In this document: piece after piece, positions 46,673 to 59,227 of the stretch | How the letters are laid out: the number at the start of each line of letters is the position of its first letter | How positions within the stretch are numbered: position 1 is the stretch's first letter | From: Isoetes taiwanensis | Lineage: Eukaryota; Streptophyta; Lycopodiopsida; Isoetales; Isoetaceae | Direction of reading: 5' to 3' | Length of the DNA stretch: 64,000 bases | Assembly (NCBI GenBank): GCA_021234155.1 | Contig: JAJEKV010000104.1 | Coordinates: 3,271,985-3,335,984, forward strand | Notes under the pieces: model-generated | The model's input: the letters and a program-made list of their open reading frames with translations, nothing else | Told to the model about the DNA's origin: nothing | The model's database searches: none | Translations under genes and position numbers: made by a program

Positions 46673-46870
46673 CATGTATATATACATTGATGTATACTTG
46701 TACAGTTTGACAGCATTCTTATTACTGCCACGGTTTTTCCCTCGAAAACCCTTCGGGGCGGGGGTTTTTTAACCCAGACAGTAATAAGTTTGTTGCGCTC
46801 CTTATGGGTCCCATAGGCCGATTGGCCTCAGTGGACGATAAAAAATCATTCTCATTCTCATTCTCATTGA

Positions 46871-48282
46871 CATCTATATTATGGGGAGACAGTTACTAAG
46901 AAAACAACAATAAATATCTTATATGGGGTCCATTTGTAAGGGGCAAAAACCAATGAAAAGGCAAATATAACAAAGGTTGAATTTCTATTCTAAGATGGGT
47001 CGTGATATAAATGGAGTGGTGTCTAGATTGTAAAAAAAAAGGGACTCAACTATATTTGATGGAAAGCCTTTATCCTTCGTTAAGTAAGGGGGCTAAGACT
47101 TGTAAAACGAGAAAACAACAAGTAGATAAGAAGGGCATACCTTATTGATAAAAGGAACTTCTGTAACAAAAAGGTGAACATGGAGTATTTACAGAAGGCA
47201 TCGGCCTTCAAAGAAGGAAGGATTGCGCCCAAAGAACAATAGACATGTACTACAACAAGGAGGTGACTAGATGGGCGATGGCCTTCTCTCCCGACATATA
47301 TATATTTGCTCTATGGCCAAATAAGAACATGAATTATTTGCTGAAGGCGATGAGCACATCTGCAACAGAGTTCAAGAACGAAGACACATCCATTAGATCC
47401 CATACTACAAGTTGATTCCCTTGAGTAAGTGTTCTGTAATCCTTTACCAGGGACAAAGTCGATTTACCAAGAATTCCTTTAGCCAGATGTAATATTCCCT
47501 GGTCGGAGACTGCTGGTTTGCAGTGGTGGTCAATTGCCAGTTAAGCCAGTAAGTTGTAGCTTTGCCAGTCGGTTGGGAGATTAAGTATTATGCTATAATA
47601 ATTCTTTGAAAATGGCTCAGATTATCTAATGTTCCCATGTTTTAAATGTATACTCATTAATTTTGCGATGCCGCAATACCTAAATTTCTGAATCATGTCA
47701 ATTTCCTAGTAGAATTATATTATTCTATATTACTTGTGTACTTTTTTGTTTTCTTGCTCTTCTCAAAATTTGACTTGCCATTTTTTTTTTTAGTAACTAT
47801 GATACAAAGGCCTCATTTGTTGCTTCCACCTTTTGGCTCCTCCTACCTCAAATTTTGCGCATCACCTTTGCCTTGGACTTTGGCCATACCAACAGCTCTT
47901 GACCATCAAGCGCCTGGCTATGGACGCCTCACGGTTAGTCAAAGCTCCCCCATGGTTACTTTACTAGTTACGAGCTCAGGTTTTGGGTATGAGACCGTAT
48001 TGAGCATGATGGATGATCTCTAAGTATGTTCTTGTTGTATGTATGATCTATAAATGATCTTGATGAATGGCTCTTAAGCATTCTCTCATTTCATATCATG
48101 GAAATGAACTATCTTTTATAGTTAAATCTTTGGCATGGAAGAATAGTATGCATTCGTTAGTATGCTCATTCTAGAGGCTTGGAACCTATGATCTTCATGG
48201 ACCAACCGGGGGGGGGAATGCCCAACATGAGTAGAGGCACTAGCATGATCTAGTGTAGAGGCACTCGCGTGATCTAGTTCAA
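46871..48282. other. non-coding intergenic DNA
   Basis: No coding frame or repeat supported. A frame at 47801-48023 is short and unrecognised. Two copies of 'gtagaggcactagc/cgcgtgatctagt' lie at 48232-48272. Confidence 0.4.
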
Positions 48283-49554
48283 CTAGGCAGCAATGAGATT
48301 AGCTCGCCACTTGGAGGTGCAGTCTCTTCGCCATTGTGTGGCGTTTGGGAAGCCGTCTGTGCATGTGGAGTTGCCCTGGGCACTGTTGTATGGTCTCCGG
48401 CCTTTCCCACATGCATCCCCTTTTCTCACAGGAGTGTTGCGGGCTTGGGATCATGTGCGTGTGCTCTTCCAGCTAGATTATGCCTCAATTTATCATCACT
48501 CTTCTCCTTTCTTGTGGGTTCCTTTACCCCCTGCGCACTTGCCCTTGGCTGCCACTGTGCATGCTCGGACGCAGGCCCGTTGGAGGCGAGCTGCTGTGCT
48601 CACCTTGGAGGATTGATATTGGGGTGGTCAGGCTAGCTTCGTGGGGAGTTCTTCGAGCTCGCTTTTACCGCTGGGCGTGGACCGCTATCACGGGAGCACG
48701 TGGCGGGGAGTATTCTGCTACACATACCTATAGTCCCTCAGGATGATGTGGTGGTGCAGGTTTGGAAGGTTCATCCGGATGTTGTGTCTTCTTGCTTTGT
48801 GCGGTCTTCTTACCGGGTGCTGGCTATTCATGACACACCGCCCCCCCTTCGTGCAAAGTGGTCTCTGCGGCTTCCTGGTTCTCGATGGCTTCGGTTTGGG
48901 CGTGGACATGGAGCTCACTTCCCCACCGAAGGTTAGGGGTGCTTCGTGGCAAGTGGTGCAATTGCTTGTGATCGGGGTGAATGCCCTTGTGAGTCGGTTT
49001 AGGCGGGTGTGAGCCCTCTCGCCCTTGTTGTGGCCTTCATCGTGAGACCGTGGAGCATTGTGCGGTTTTATGCCCTCACTTGCAGTGCCCGGGATTGGGT
49101 TAGGGCTCTGTTTGGTGAGATTGACTAGCCGCCATTCTTTGCTTCATGTGTATCCTGGTGCTTGGCCGCTCTTGCGGCAGCAAGCCTTACATCTGTGCGT
49201 GGCTTGGTTGGTGTGGCTGATTTGGAAGCGACGGCGGTTGTGGATCTTTCAGGGCATTCAGCAGCCTGCAGCCTCTCTGATTCCTTGACTCAGGTACAAG
49301 CTATTTCAAAGCTTTCTGGTGTTCCCTGGAGTAGTAGAGCGGAAGTTTACCATTTGGCGGGACTTCTTGGGTGTTGTAGATGGTGATGGTCGGTTTGTAC
49401 CGCAGTAGAGTTGCAGTTTTTCTATGAGTTTGTTGTGGAGTGTCGAGGTATCGCTATCTCTTTGGGGCAGTTCTCCTTCCTCCTCACTTGCTTTGTAATA
49501 TTACCATTCTTTTAATATATTGATGACACAGTTCTTCTTCTTCAAAAAAAAAAA
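48283..49554 (+). mobile_element. 5'-truncated LINE (zf-RVT family), plus strand
   Basis: Frames here (FPHASPFLTGVLRAW, SSPFLWVPL, RFGRGHGAHFPTE, LVWLIWKRRRLWIF) are the same family as the minus-strand copy at 19172-21035, covering its 3' two thirds. It ends in a poly(A) run (49540-49553). Frameshifts abound. Only the region after the RT core is present. I could not define a target duplication. Confidence 0.75.
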
Positions 49555-51386
49555 AAAGGGAATGAATGGATGTTCCTTTGATGATAAGGAGTAGTTACTA
49601 GGTGATCCTCGAGTCCAATTAGGGGCAGATGGAAGTGGAACCTTAGCCTTATTGCATATAACTTGCAAACTAGTCAGTAGCTCGGTACCTAAGCTCCTTA
49701 TCTAGATAGTATCTAATTGTAAGCAAGGCATACATTGGCATACTCTGAAAGGTAAGATGGTCTAACCCTATTTACTCACTCATTCTCTAACTTACATGTA
49801 TATCTCTCTATATATTGCATAGTCCATGCACACATCCTTCTCATCCACGTGGTTCATGGCATGTGTATGGGCTCGGGTGTGTTTCACTAGTAATAGGCTA
49901 TAAGGTCTTGCACCTTGGGCATGCATGCATAGTGGAGCTCCATATGGAGTTGCCTAATTTTAGTGTCATTTAAGCGTTATTAGTCAAGTTGGAATAGTTA
50001 GTAAAATTGCCAAAATGGAAAAGTAGACCAAACTTTGCCAAACCGTACCAAAATTTCAGCCAATTTTTTCATCAAAAATTTGATAGAAAATTGGTCTGGA
50101 ACCCATTTTTAGGTCTATTAGCACTTCAAGAGGCAGTAGAAAAACACCTCTCATCTATGTTTGAGAATACCAGCTTAGTGGCTATCCATGCGACCAATCA
50201 AAGATAAAGATATGCACTTGGCTTATCAAACATAGGAGATAGATTGTAAATGGAGCCTCCTATATAACCTTTCCTGGTTAATACGAGGAATACGAGGAAA
50301 TTTATGTATTAATTTGTCTCCTCACATATTACTGTAATAATGATAATTAGGACAGACGGTGGCAGCTGTCCATTAAGGTGACGCCATCATATACAACCTC
50401 CCCTTTTCCTGTAATGTTCCAGCATAATATACGGTGTGAATACATATATTATAGTGCCACGTCACTGCTACATGTCAACCCAACGACATGTACATGGTAG
50501 TCATATAGAGTTATACCCTAAAATATGACCATAGTGATGCTTCCCACCAAATATACGACGCCTCGTTGTACATCTCGCGAGAAATCCCCCATCCAGTATA
50601 CCTGCCACATGGGCCCTCCGTCTATCCCGCACATGGGATGGCCATGGTGTGGGAAGGGGAGACGAAGGTGTCTTGCATGCACCCTTCCCCTATGGGCTCC
50701 TATAACAACGGAAGCATAAACATCAGCACTAGCAATAACAATACAATCGGCTATCTCGAAGGGTAGTACCATCTATCCATTCATAGATACATCATAGATA
50801 TCAATACATCACAAAGCAGAATAGCTCCTACCCAGGCTCAGACTCATAAGGGAGGTAGACTAATGGCTGGGCCTCAAGATAGAGCAAACCGAGATATAAC
50901 ATTTGCGGGGCTGGCTATAGACAATGGCTAAGGTTGACCACTCCATCCGCCCCTCCTGTGTATACTTTGCAGATGGGCTAAAGCAGGCTCTGATGTGATT
51001 GTAACTTGACGGAGACGCAGTCTCATGGTATCACCCAACAAGACTACTCCATATTGCATCTTCCCGATCCGATGAGGTAGGAAGGGTTGCATCTCCCCTT
51101 CCGGGAGAATAGTGGCTCCATGGGCGGCTAGAGGATCGTGGCGGCACACGTCCGTACCTGACTGAACTCCCCAAAACAAGAGCCAGGCCGACATCTGCAA
51201 CCCCTGAGAGTCAAGACGACACTATTGACCCAAGAAGTGTCGGACCTATACCCGGCCCACAAGAAGTAACTGACTATAGGCCTAGCTCGCTATGGGTCTC
51301 CAGTAGCTGCGCTCAGCAGGGACCTCCCTCCACTTTGCCACTAACCCCATTATATGGTGCTTAGTCACTTCGTAGCATCCACAACG
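49555..51386. other. non-coding stretch
   Basis: No supported gene. From about 50890 to 51380 the sequence is less AT-rich and may be the inner part of the retroelement whose LTR-like repeat follows, but no domain is readable. Confidence 0.35.
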
Positions 51387-52202
51387 TGGTGGGCTCTATG
51401 CATAGGCCGCATCTAATAGAAACTAACCAGTCTAAACTAGAAGCATCATCTAAATAATGGCTACTAGGTCTCTACCCCCCTTCCCAATACAAATGAAGCA
51501 AACATGATCAACCAACATCATATATCCACATAACATGATAAATGAGAATAACATCTAATCCTAATCACATGCATCTAACTTATAGTTAGGGTTCATTGCT
51601 TAAGGTTCGAGATCCAAACCTAGGGTTCTAGAATGGCTCTACGAGATATAACTAAATGCTAACTCATTTGGAATCCTAATTTCCAGACGACCTACCGAGG
51701 AATCTACTCCAAATACCTGCTCGAGAGGACTTCCACACGCTCCTGGCATCTTCACAACTCTGCAAGTGATTTAGAGTAGCTCCTACTCCTTCTAATGTCG
51801 CACGCTTGGGGGGCTGCTGAGCTATGCTGCGCTACCGCAGACGATTCTCGAAATAGAGTTTTGAGCGCGAACAAAGTTCCAGGACTATTGGAGCCGAAAA
51901 ATGGCCTAGGGTTAGGGTTTGGCCATCAATAGGTTAGGATTGCCATGTCATGCGATGTGGCTCCAATTGGATGCATCTGAGTGGTGGGTGCCCAATAGGA
52001 TGGGGCCATGTGGAAATGGTTCCATACCTAAGGTCGGATAAGTTATGTAAGATGCCCAATAAGATAAGGCCATGTAGAAATGGTTCCATACCTGCTCCCT
52101 TATCCACACACTATGATATACAAGGCTACTAAATTAGGCTTGTATGGTGACGTGGCCTAGAAATATATGTATTTATACCGTATATTTCAGGGGAACGTCA
52201 CA
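51387..52202 (-). repeat. dispersed LTR-like repeat, copy 2
   Basis: An 816-bp partner of 445-1229. It runs from TGGTGGGCTCTATG to GGGAACGTCACA (TGTGACG..CCCACCA on the minus strand). Copy 1 and copy 2 share long blocks with many substitutions. A partial third copy (52585-53007) arose by the local tandem duplication. Confidence 0.6.
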
Positions 52203-53357
52203 ATAGGCAAAGCAAACCTAGACAATATGAAGAAATATCACCTTAAGTTCCCAAGAGTCAAGAGGAACAAAAGGAACATCTTCTATTGCCTTACTCATGC
52301 CATATCAGTAATAATGGCCAAGCTTGTTGGGCGGAAGCGGAAGAGAAAGTAGCAATTGAAGACTCTAGCTCAGTTCCAGAGGATGACCATATGATCGAGC
52401 ATGATCTAAAGGCATTGAAGGAGCTAGCCAAGACTATGCCGAACTCAAGAGAGTCCGTACCAGGCAAGGTTACATTGGACATGGTGCCAACCATTCTAGT
52501 AAAAAGACAGGAGTAACCCATACTCGAAGAAGTATGTGATAGATTCGAGAAGTTAGGGTTTAGGGTTTAGGGTTTAGGGTTTAGCTCGTACTCCTTCTAA
52601 TGTCACACGCTTGGGGGGCTGCTGAGCTATGCTGCGCTGCAGCAGACGATTCTCGAAATAGAGTTTTGAGCGCGAACAAAGTTCCAGGACTATTGGAGCC
52701 GAAAAATGGCCTAGGGTTAGGGTTTGGCCATCAATAGGTTAGGATTGCCATGTCATGCGATGTGGCTCCAATTGGATGCATCTGAGTGGTGGGTGCCCAA
52801 TAGGATGGGGCCATGTGGAAATGGTTCCATACCTAAGGTCGGATAAGTTATGTAAGATGCCCAATAAGATGGGGCCATGTAGAAATGGTTCCATACCTGC
52901 TCCCTTATCCACACACTATGATATATAAGGCTACTAAATTAGGCTTGTATAGTGACGTGGCCTAGAAATATATGTATTTATACCGTATATTTCAGGGGAA
53001 CGTCACAATAGGCAAAGCAAACCTAGACAATATGAAGAAATATCACCTTAAGTTCCCAAGAGTCAAGAGGAACAAAAGGAACATCTTCTATTGCCTTACT
53101 CATGCCACATCAGTAATAATGGCCAAGCTTGTTGGGCGGAAGCGAAAGAGGAAGTAGCAATTGAAGACTCTAGCTCAGTTCCAGAGGATGACCATATGAT
53201 CGAGCATGATCTAAAGGCATTGAAGGAGCTAGCCAAGACTATGCCGAACTCAAGAGAGTCCGTACCAGGCAAGGTTACATTGGACATGGTGCCAACCATT
53301 CTAGTAAAAAGACAGGAGTAACCCATACTCGAAGAAGTATGTGATAGATTCGAGAAG
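51780..53357 (+). repeat. 773-bp tandem duplication with telomeric junction
   Basis: Units 51780-52552 and 52585-53357 have exactly the same length and are nearly identical, offset by 805 bp. They include the end of the LTR-like repeat and a short open frame (NLDNMKKYHLKFPRVKRNK) of unknown origin. The 32 bases between them are telomere-type repeats. The near identity indicates a recent event. Confidence 0.9.
52553..52584 (+). repeat. interstitial (TTTAGGG)n tract
   Basis: Four tandem TTTAGGG units plus partial ends lie exactly at the junction between the two 773-bp copies. This is the plant telomere repeat. Its position suggests it was added or copied at a repaired break. Confidence 0.9.
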
Positions 53358-54615
53358 AAAGCTTTCAAGCTCCTCCATGAGCTCGCCATGTGATATGATA
53401 AGGATTTCATGGTTGACAGCGTAGAAGACATTTTGGAAGAAGTTCAGAAGGCTTTAGCCTATAACCAGCTTATATCCAGTCATTTCAAATACTCAATAGC
53501 TTCATAAGAATATTGAATATTGAGCATTGAACCATGAGCTACTGGTGCCATAGGAGCAAGCTCCTCTGGAGTATGGATACAAGAAATGGCAAGCGAGGAA
53601 GAAGAACATGAAGAAGAGGAAAAAGGAGGAATATCTACCTGGACCCTGAGCATAAGAGGGAAGAGCAAGAAGAGGCAAAGCAGGAGGTAGAAGAACACTA
53701 GGATATGGAAGTATTTGAAGTCCACCATCATAGACCTCATAGAAAAGGCCAGACACAATCTCGCCATGGCTAGGTACTTTGCTTCGGCCTTCAACTGTGC
53801 TACATCTTCTTCATGAATCCAAAATTGTCTCTGGAAGGATCCACATCTTATTTTGCATGGGAGGATTTAAAATAATAAGGGCCAACTGTGGACGAATAGT
53901 CTAATTAAGAGGAGCCTCATTCTTACTTTCTAGGGCCCCCAAAAGGGACTGTGGATGGACTTCAAACTGTTAACAATAGCAATAGCAACAACAGAAGAGC
54001 CCACACCAATATTGGAAGATGCAACACCCTCAAGCAACCTTATCTCGACATTGAAGAGATTCAAGGACATTGAGGAAGACGATGGAGAAAACCAAATACT
54101 ACCAAAAAAGGCTTCGAAGAAGCTAAAATACTGAAATCCCCCTTAGTAGCAGATACAGAAGTGTATTATTTATTTTTTGTTTTACAATCAATAATTTCTG
54201 AGTGTGTCGCTGAAGGAACTTTGATATAAGTTGATCTATTGATTGGTTTTATCATATTATGAGTGTACAACTCAGGTTTTAGTTGAACAAAAGATCTAAA
54301 GAGTTATGATACGCAAACTCATGACACCCAAAACTTCCCAAACATCGGTTGGAAAGTTTTGACACTTGTCCGCACCAAACTTTTGAACAACCTTGCCAAA
54401 CATCTAGACCAGCCATGGTCGTATTGGAACGTCAACTGAAAGATGATACATGAATATGTTCACGACAAAGGAATCTAGGAGAGGGAGGAGATGGACTTAC
54501 TATCAAGATACGTCAAGAAAGCTCACGGGAGACTCATATACTTGAAAGAGTCGCCAGACAAACTCTTCTACTTATCCAACATCTTTATAGCAGTAGTAAT
54601 AAACAAAGTTGCGTA
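53358..54615. other. non-coding stretch left of locus B element
   Basis: Short Glu/Lys-rich frames on both strands between 53480 and 53800, none recognisable. No RNA gene or clear repeat. Confidence 0.35.
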
Positions 54616-54664
54616 TTAAACGGGAGCAAATCATTGAAACGAGAGCAAAAGGAATATTCCTCAA
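54616..54664 (+). repeat. left terminal inverted repeat of locus B element
   Basis: Begins TTAAACGGGAGC and ends TCAAAGATTCC. Inside it, AAACGGGAGC recurs as AAACGAGAGC in direct orientation, and a GGAATATTCC palindrome is present. Confidence 0.65.
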
Positions 54665-54976
54665 AGATTCCTTTTTTTTTACAAAAAAGGGGGTAAAACG
54701 AGGTTAAAAAAAAAAAGATGCATGAAATTCTATTTTGACCCCCCCCAAATGACTAATTTTTTTTTTGCAACGAAAGAATTGACTTTTTTAAAGTGTCACT
54801 TTTCTTAGCAAATAGAATGTTCTTAAAGTATGTTTTAAGAGAGAAACTCTAATTTCAGAGGATAAAATATTTAACAAAAAATTGAAGTAAGTATGTAACT
54901 GAAACTTTAGTATTCTCAAAATTTGAAGATAGAATTTTCATATTCACATGCAAAATTTACAGTCTTTTTCTAAGAC

Positions 54977-57900
54977 TCAGTTATGTGCAAAAGTGTGAGG
55001 AGTGATGAGAGAGGGATCCAGGACGTCCTCATATTCATTTATGCCATCGTCATCACCTTCACTTCTTTCACTGTCACTCGAGGAAGTGCTTGAGTTATCT
55101 TCCTCATCACTATCAACAGACGGTGAAGCATTGTCACCACCTTCTTCATCATCTTCTTCGTAATTACAAGCTTTTTTAATCAAATTGATAGTCTTCTCAA
55201 GTGAGACGATTGTCAGATTTCAATTTAAAATCATAGGACAATATAGTCACGTCATTAAGGTTCAGCTCGTCCCTACAACCCACCTTCTTGGACTTTCTCC
55301 CTTTTCCTTGGCTTCTCATTTCTAACTCATATCTACCTTTAAAAGCATTTTCTGAGCGTGTTGCAAGCCAATGAATCTTGAGTTTAGTGACTAAGCCTTC
55401 CTCCTTGACTGTGTCAAGCACTTTTGCTATCCAGAACGGTCGACCTTTGTCATCCTCCTCAGTCGGAAGAGCAATTAGCATACCTTTGGTAATTTCTGTG
55501 ATATTACCTTGAGGCTCATTCCTGCGTCTTGGTCCGAGGTACATGACTCGGTCCTCCTCGTCTTCTACTGCAGGTGCAAATGTAGCACTGCTTGGACCTG
55601 CTTGGTGCTGGGGTTGATGGAAGGTGTTAGGCCATTGAAATGGTTCTTGCAACTGTCTTAGAGCTATATTTTGAAAACAATTTTCTGTTCGAGAAAGAAA
55701 TTACTCCACCACATCCGATCTTCTTCTAAGAAGTACTTAAAGCCTGAGGAAATTCCATTTTCAATGGCTTTTAAGGATGACTCTGGGGTACTTTTCTTCT
55801 GCTTGGACTCCTTAGGATTTTTGAGAGGAAGTTGCTCAGCACGTTCTATGAAGGAAGTGTCTGGAATATATTTAAGGAAGCGTAATCCCTCTGGTGGACT
55901 CCAGTCCTTAGTTGTGGTATACTTCTTCCCCTGTAAGAAGCTTTGGCCATCCTTCAAGTAGAACTTGATATGATGTTGAAAGGTGAGATCATTCAACTTG
56001 TTCACAGCTTGTTCTCTGTTTGAACGTTGAGAGAAAATAAACTCTCTGAAATCAGCAGTCTCTTTAAGAAGATCGACCACTGGAGTAGGAGTGTAAGAAT
56101 CTTCAATAATTCGAACTAAAGAAGGAAGACAGAAAGCCTTCTTCCTTCTAAGGCGCACAGAAAATCTGCTGAACATTTGGTCAATCTGATCATGAGTGTG
56201 GCCTACAAGTAAGAAACCGAGCTTCACTTTTCTAAAGATCCCTAGCTCCACTAACATGGCACAGTACGCAAAGAGTGTTTGATTCTTGTTCTCCCTTGTA
56301 GTATTGTCAAGTTGCGCATAAAGCACCGGGTGGTAATTGCTCTTGCTCGCATACGGGACCTTGTTAAGAATTGTAATTGTGAGGTTCGGGTCACCATGCA
56401 AGTTTGGATACGTCAAAAATACTTTGCACTTTAGACTTCCTTTGAAGACCATAGCTCCTACAAGGTGGACCTTAACAAAACATTCCTCTGGCACATCTTT
56501 AGGAATGTTCAAGAAATGTGGTAGAGTTGTTTTTTTTTGTCCATTCCATCAATCACAACAGACATGTATTGCAGTGGACGTTCAAGAGCTTTTTTTCTAT
56601 GCTTGGCAAGCTTTCTTCTCTCTGCTGCTTGTTGTTCACGATGTCTGGCAAGGTTCTGTTCCACAATATCTGTAGAAGAAATCAGGTCAAAGCATTTTCT
56701 CTGAAACAAGTGAGAGATTGGAGAACATGAGCTTACTTCTTTCGACCTCTGTCTTTGCATTAATTCTGCACACCTCGAGCAAACAGACATTCTATGTTTT
56801 CTAGGAATTTTCACAAGACCGAATTCACTTTTCCACAGTCTGGTGAAGTGTGAGTAAGAGATGTGCTGGAGCTGAGTGCAAGTCTCTTTGTAGTCATTAA
56901 AAACATCTTTTTTGGTGATGTTATCAGTTAAATGATACATGTTGCTGTTAGGTAGTTTCTCACATGTTTCTCTAAAATATTTCTCCATCCATGACACAGC
57001 AGCAAGGGCATGCATGGTTACAACTCTTCTTGGTCCACAATGATCATCGATTGCTGGATTTTTGTCCAGTCTTTGATGCATTCTAGACATTTTGGTGGAC
57101 CCTAAACGGTGGACAACCATAAAGCATTTCTGGCAAACTTCTTGACGGTTAATGTAGTGCAAGAAGGTGTTGCAGTCTGGTCTTACATGATAAGCTAAGT
57201 AGGCATTTTGGTATGCCAATGTCATGGAACTGTAGTTGTCTCTAACTGCTCGTAATTTAGCCATGTTAAATCTGTTGATGCAACCCAATGAGCAGCATTT
57301 AGTTCTCAAAAGTCTCCTCATTTTGTGTTCATCCATAAGATTTCTTCTTCTTACAGAGGAGCAAGCCCTCAAACCAAAATCCACCTTGAATTTCTTTGAA
57401 GATTGGTCCGAGAACATGTAATCTCTTTGTTCCTCGTTGGTGTCTTCATCTTCCGATGAAACTTCTACTCTGGGGTGACTTCCTCCATCTCCGAAAGTGG
57501 TGTGCTTGTAGAGGAAAACAGACCACGTGAAGTTGTTCCCTAATAGGCGGGGTACAAAGTGTTAAAGGATGGTGATGGCCCATAAGAGGTTGTGGCATCA
57601 CCGTTCTTGTACCATCTTGAAAAGGAGTTCTTGCAAACATCTCCTTTAGAGCCGGACCGGAATTCGCAAATCCATGTGTCACAACCGTTGTTGTGTGAAG
57701 AGGAGTGCTTGGCGGGAGCGTCGTCCTCATTTGTAGTGAAGTCCTAGTGAGAGAAATTGTAGTGAATCTCACGCCTTCTTTACTTTCTGTGTTCCTTGTA
57801 TGTTTGGATGAAGGGGCAAGCAACAAATTAGGGGGGATAGCTTGTTCTTGAACACCCGTTGTTGTGGAGCTTCTGTAGGTTGTCCCGGGGATGGAACAAA

Positions 57901-58176
57901 GGGTGGTGGCAACATGCTCCAAACTGGTGGTGATTCTTTATAAGGAGATGCCAGTATGCTGTCTACAGGACTTGGTGACGGTTGGAAGGGTGGTGGAAGT
58001 CTGTTACGTGCTGGACTCGGTGTGTCTTCGAGAAGCAACAACGATGAAGCAGAGGTAGGAGTCGGAGAATGTCGGTCTTCACTAGAAATGACGTTGTTCC
58101 CAAGCGTGTCCTCAGAATTAGACGAGCTTGAGACAACAAAAGGTGGTGGAAGCTTGTTCACGAAGCGGTTCGTCAT
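54977..58176 (-). pseudogene. transposase-like protein (IDGMD / DNTTREN / GHTHDQID family)
   Basis: Readable minus-strand segments are 58176-57500 (Pro/Ser-rich N-terminus, MTNRFVNKLPPPF), 57490-56509, 56525-55664, 55660-55197 and an acidic end 55183-54977. The middle has Cys motifs (CCSLGC, VCQKCFMVVHRLG, VCSRCAE). It then has the signature blocks VVIDGMD, QLDNTTRENKNQ and LLVGHTHDQIDQMFS, in the order of a widespread eukaryotic family I believe is DUF7869. The acidic residues look like an RNase-H-type catalytic triad, so a DDE transposase role is plausible. The ATG at 58176 follows a TTTTGCAG acceptor. Frames shift at about 57800, 56525 (within an A-run), 55665 and 55195, so this copy is broken or the assembly is short of or over by single bases. 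Confidence 0.6.
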
Positions 58177-58229
58177 CTTAACAACTGCAAAATAGTAAAG
58201 AGATTTGAGAAACTTTCTGTAGTGCAGAG

Positions 58230-58725
58230 CTTTTCTTATTCCCGAATACACGCCCACGTAGTACAAGTAGAAGTTCCAGTACTGATCAAGTGAAAGTCAA
58301 AATAAAAGCTATTCTGGAATACACAAGAGTAGGATAGTAAAGCTAAACGTATTCCGCATCACATAGAAAAAGAGCAAGACGAAAATGATACCTTTAAAAG
58401 GAAATTTCGGCGCCTTCAGTTGCGTATTCCAGTCTCTGAGCTCAAGTCGCCAGCACCAGCGCCTTCGATTATAATATTCAGAGACTGTATTCCGATTCAC
58501 ATCGAGTGAAAGCGAAAGTGTATTCCGGAATACACTTTCGTGTTTTTAGGTTTTAAGAGGTTACTTTTCCATGCGTTTTTTAGTTATTCTAGGCATTTTT
58601 GCTGCATTTAAAGCTTGTTTAGACCAGTTTCTTTGTCAAGATTGCAGTGCTTTTTTTGGCATTTTTGTCCTCTTTTTGCCCTCTTTTTTCCCTTTTTGCA
58701 AGACATTTTGTATTCTGGAATAGTT
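58230..58725. promoter_or_regulatory. divergent spacer with TATTCCGGAATA-family palindromes
   Basis: Between the two genes there are full or partial sites at 58237-58248, 58310-58321, about 58349, 58422 and 58488 (half sites), 58513-58540 (a perfect 28-bp palindrome centred on TATTCCGGAATA) and 58711-58722. A shared promoter region with operator-like sites is a natural reading, but no promoter element could be placed with confidence. Confidence 0.5.
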
Positions 58726-58726
58726 T

Positions 58727-59227
58727 TTGGCCACTGTTTTCTCTAACAAGGTCGTGTTTACAAACAATTTGCACAGACAAGACAACAGCAAGAAACAACA
58801 GAAAAGGCCCCTTAAAGTCGTACAAAAACCGCACCCACAGAGAAGGCTTGAGGAGTCAGCTGCGCCTACTATCTACGAAAACTTCCAGACTCAATGGTTC
58901 TTTACAAGGGGTACTTCTGGAAAGTACAGCACCCTGACTTTCCTACATGTCTGTCGGAGCCCTGGAACCAAAGATGACAGGGAATTTGTCTACATGGGCA
59001 CCATCCAGGCCATCAGTGAGGTAGCCGGGGAGTCCGGTCAGGGAGGGAGACTGTCTTTTCAGACATCCCAAGGCTTTATTCATGTTGATGAATCCTACCT
59101 TAGAGTTGTGAAAGTAAATCCACATCCTCTTTATAAGTATGTTTCTCACTACCTGAACAAGAGGTCGCTCTCTGCCATCATTAACTACGCTCGGCTAATA
59201 ACGAAGCAGGACTTCCCCTACAAATGA
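58727..59227 (+). CDS. locus B N-terminal module
   Basis: An open frame containing YENFQTQWFFTRGTSG, FLHVCRSPG, FVYMGTIQAISEV and FIHVDESYLRVVKV, about 120 residues of mixed beta/alpha character, then PLYKYVSHYLNKRSLSAI. The composition recalls small beta-barrel chromatin-type domains but I cannot assign a family. The corresponding part of locus A is exons 2-3. The frame begins without ATG, so an upstream exon probably supplies the start. Confidence 0.4.
   Translation: MATVFSNKVVFTNNLHRQDNSKKQQKRPLKVVQKPHPQRRLEESAAPTIYENFQTQWFFTRGTSGKYSTLTFLHVCRSPGTKDDREFVYMGTIQAISEVAGESGQGGRLSFQTSQGFIHVDESYLRVVKVNPHPLYKYVSHYLNKRSLSAIINYARLITKQDFPYK

Larger units (their letters stand above)
42905..46870 (+). 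mobile_element. LINE retrotransposon (ORF1 end, endonuclease, RT) with (CATTCT)n tail
   Basis: From about 42905 an ORF1 C-terminus is followed by ORF2 with APE-type endonuclease, reverse transcriptase and a Cys/His tail. It then has a 200-bp 3' UTR containing a stem (cccgaa..cttcggg-like pairs around 46735-46790) and ends in CATTCTCATTCTCATTCTCA (46847-46866) instead of poly(A). The 5' part of ORF1 and the 5' UTR are missing, so the copy is 5'-truncated. Frameshifts near 43768, 44095 and 45715 and a TAG at 45294 inactivate it. Fragments of the same family lie at 11.1, 32.2 and 38.1 kb. Confidence 0.88.
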
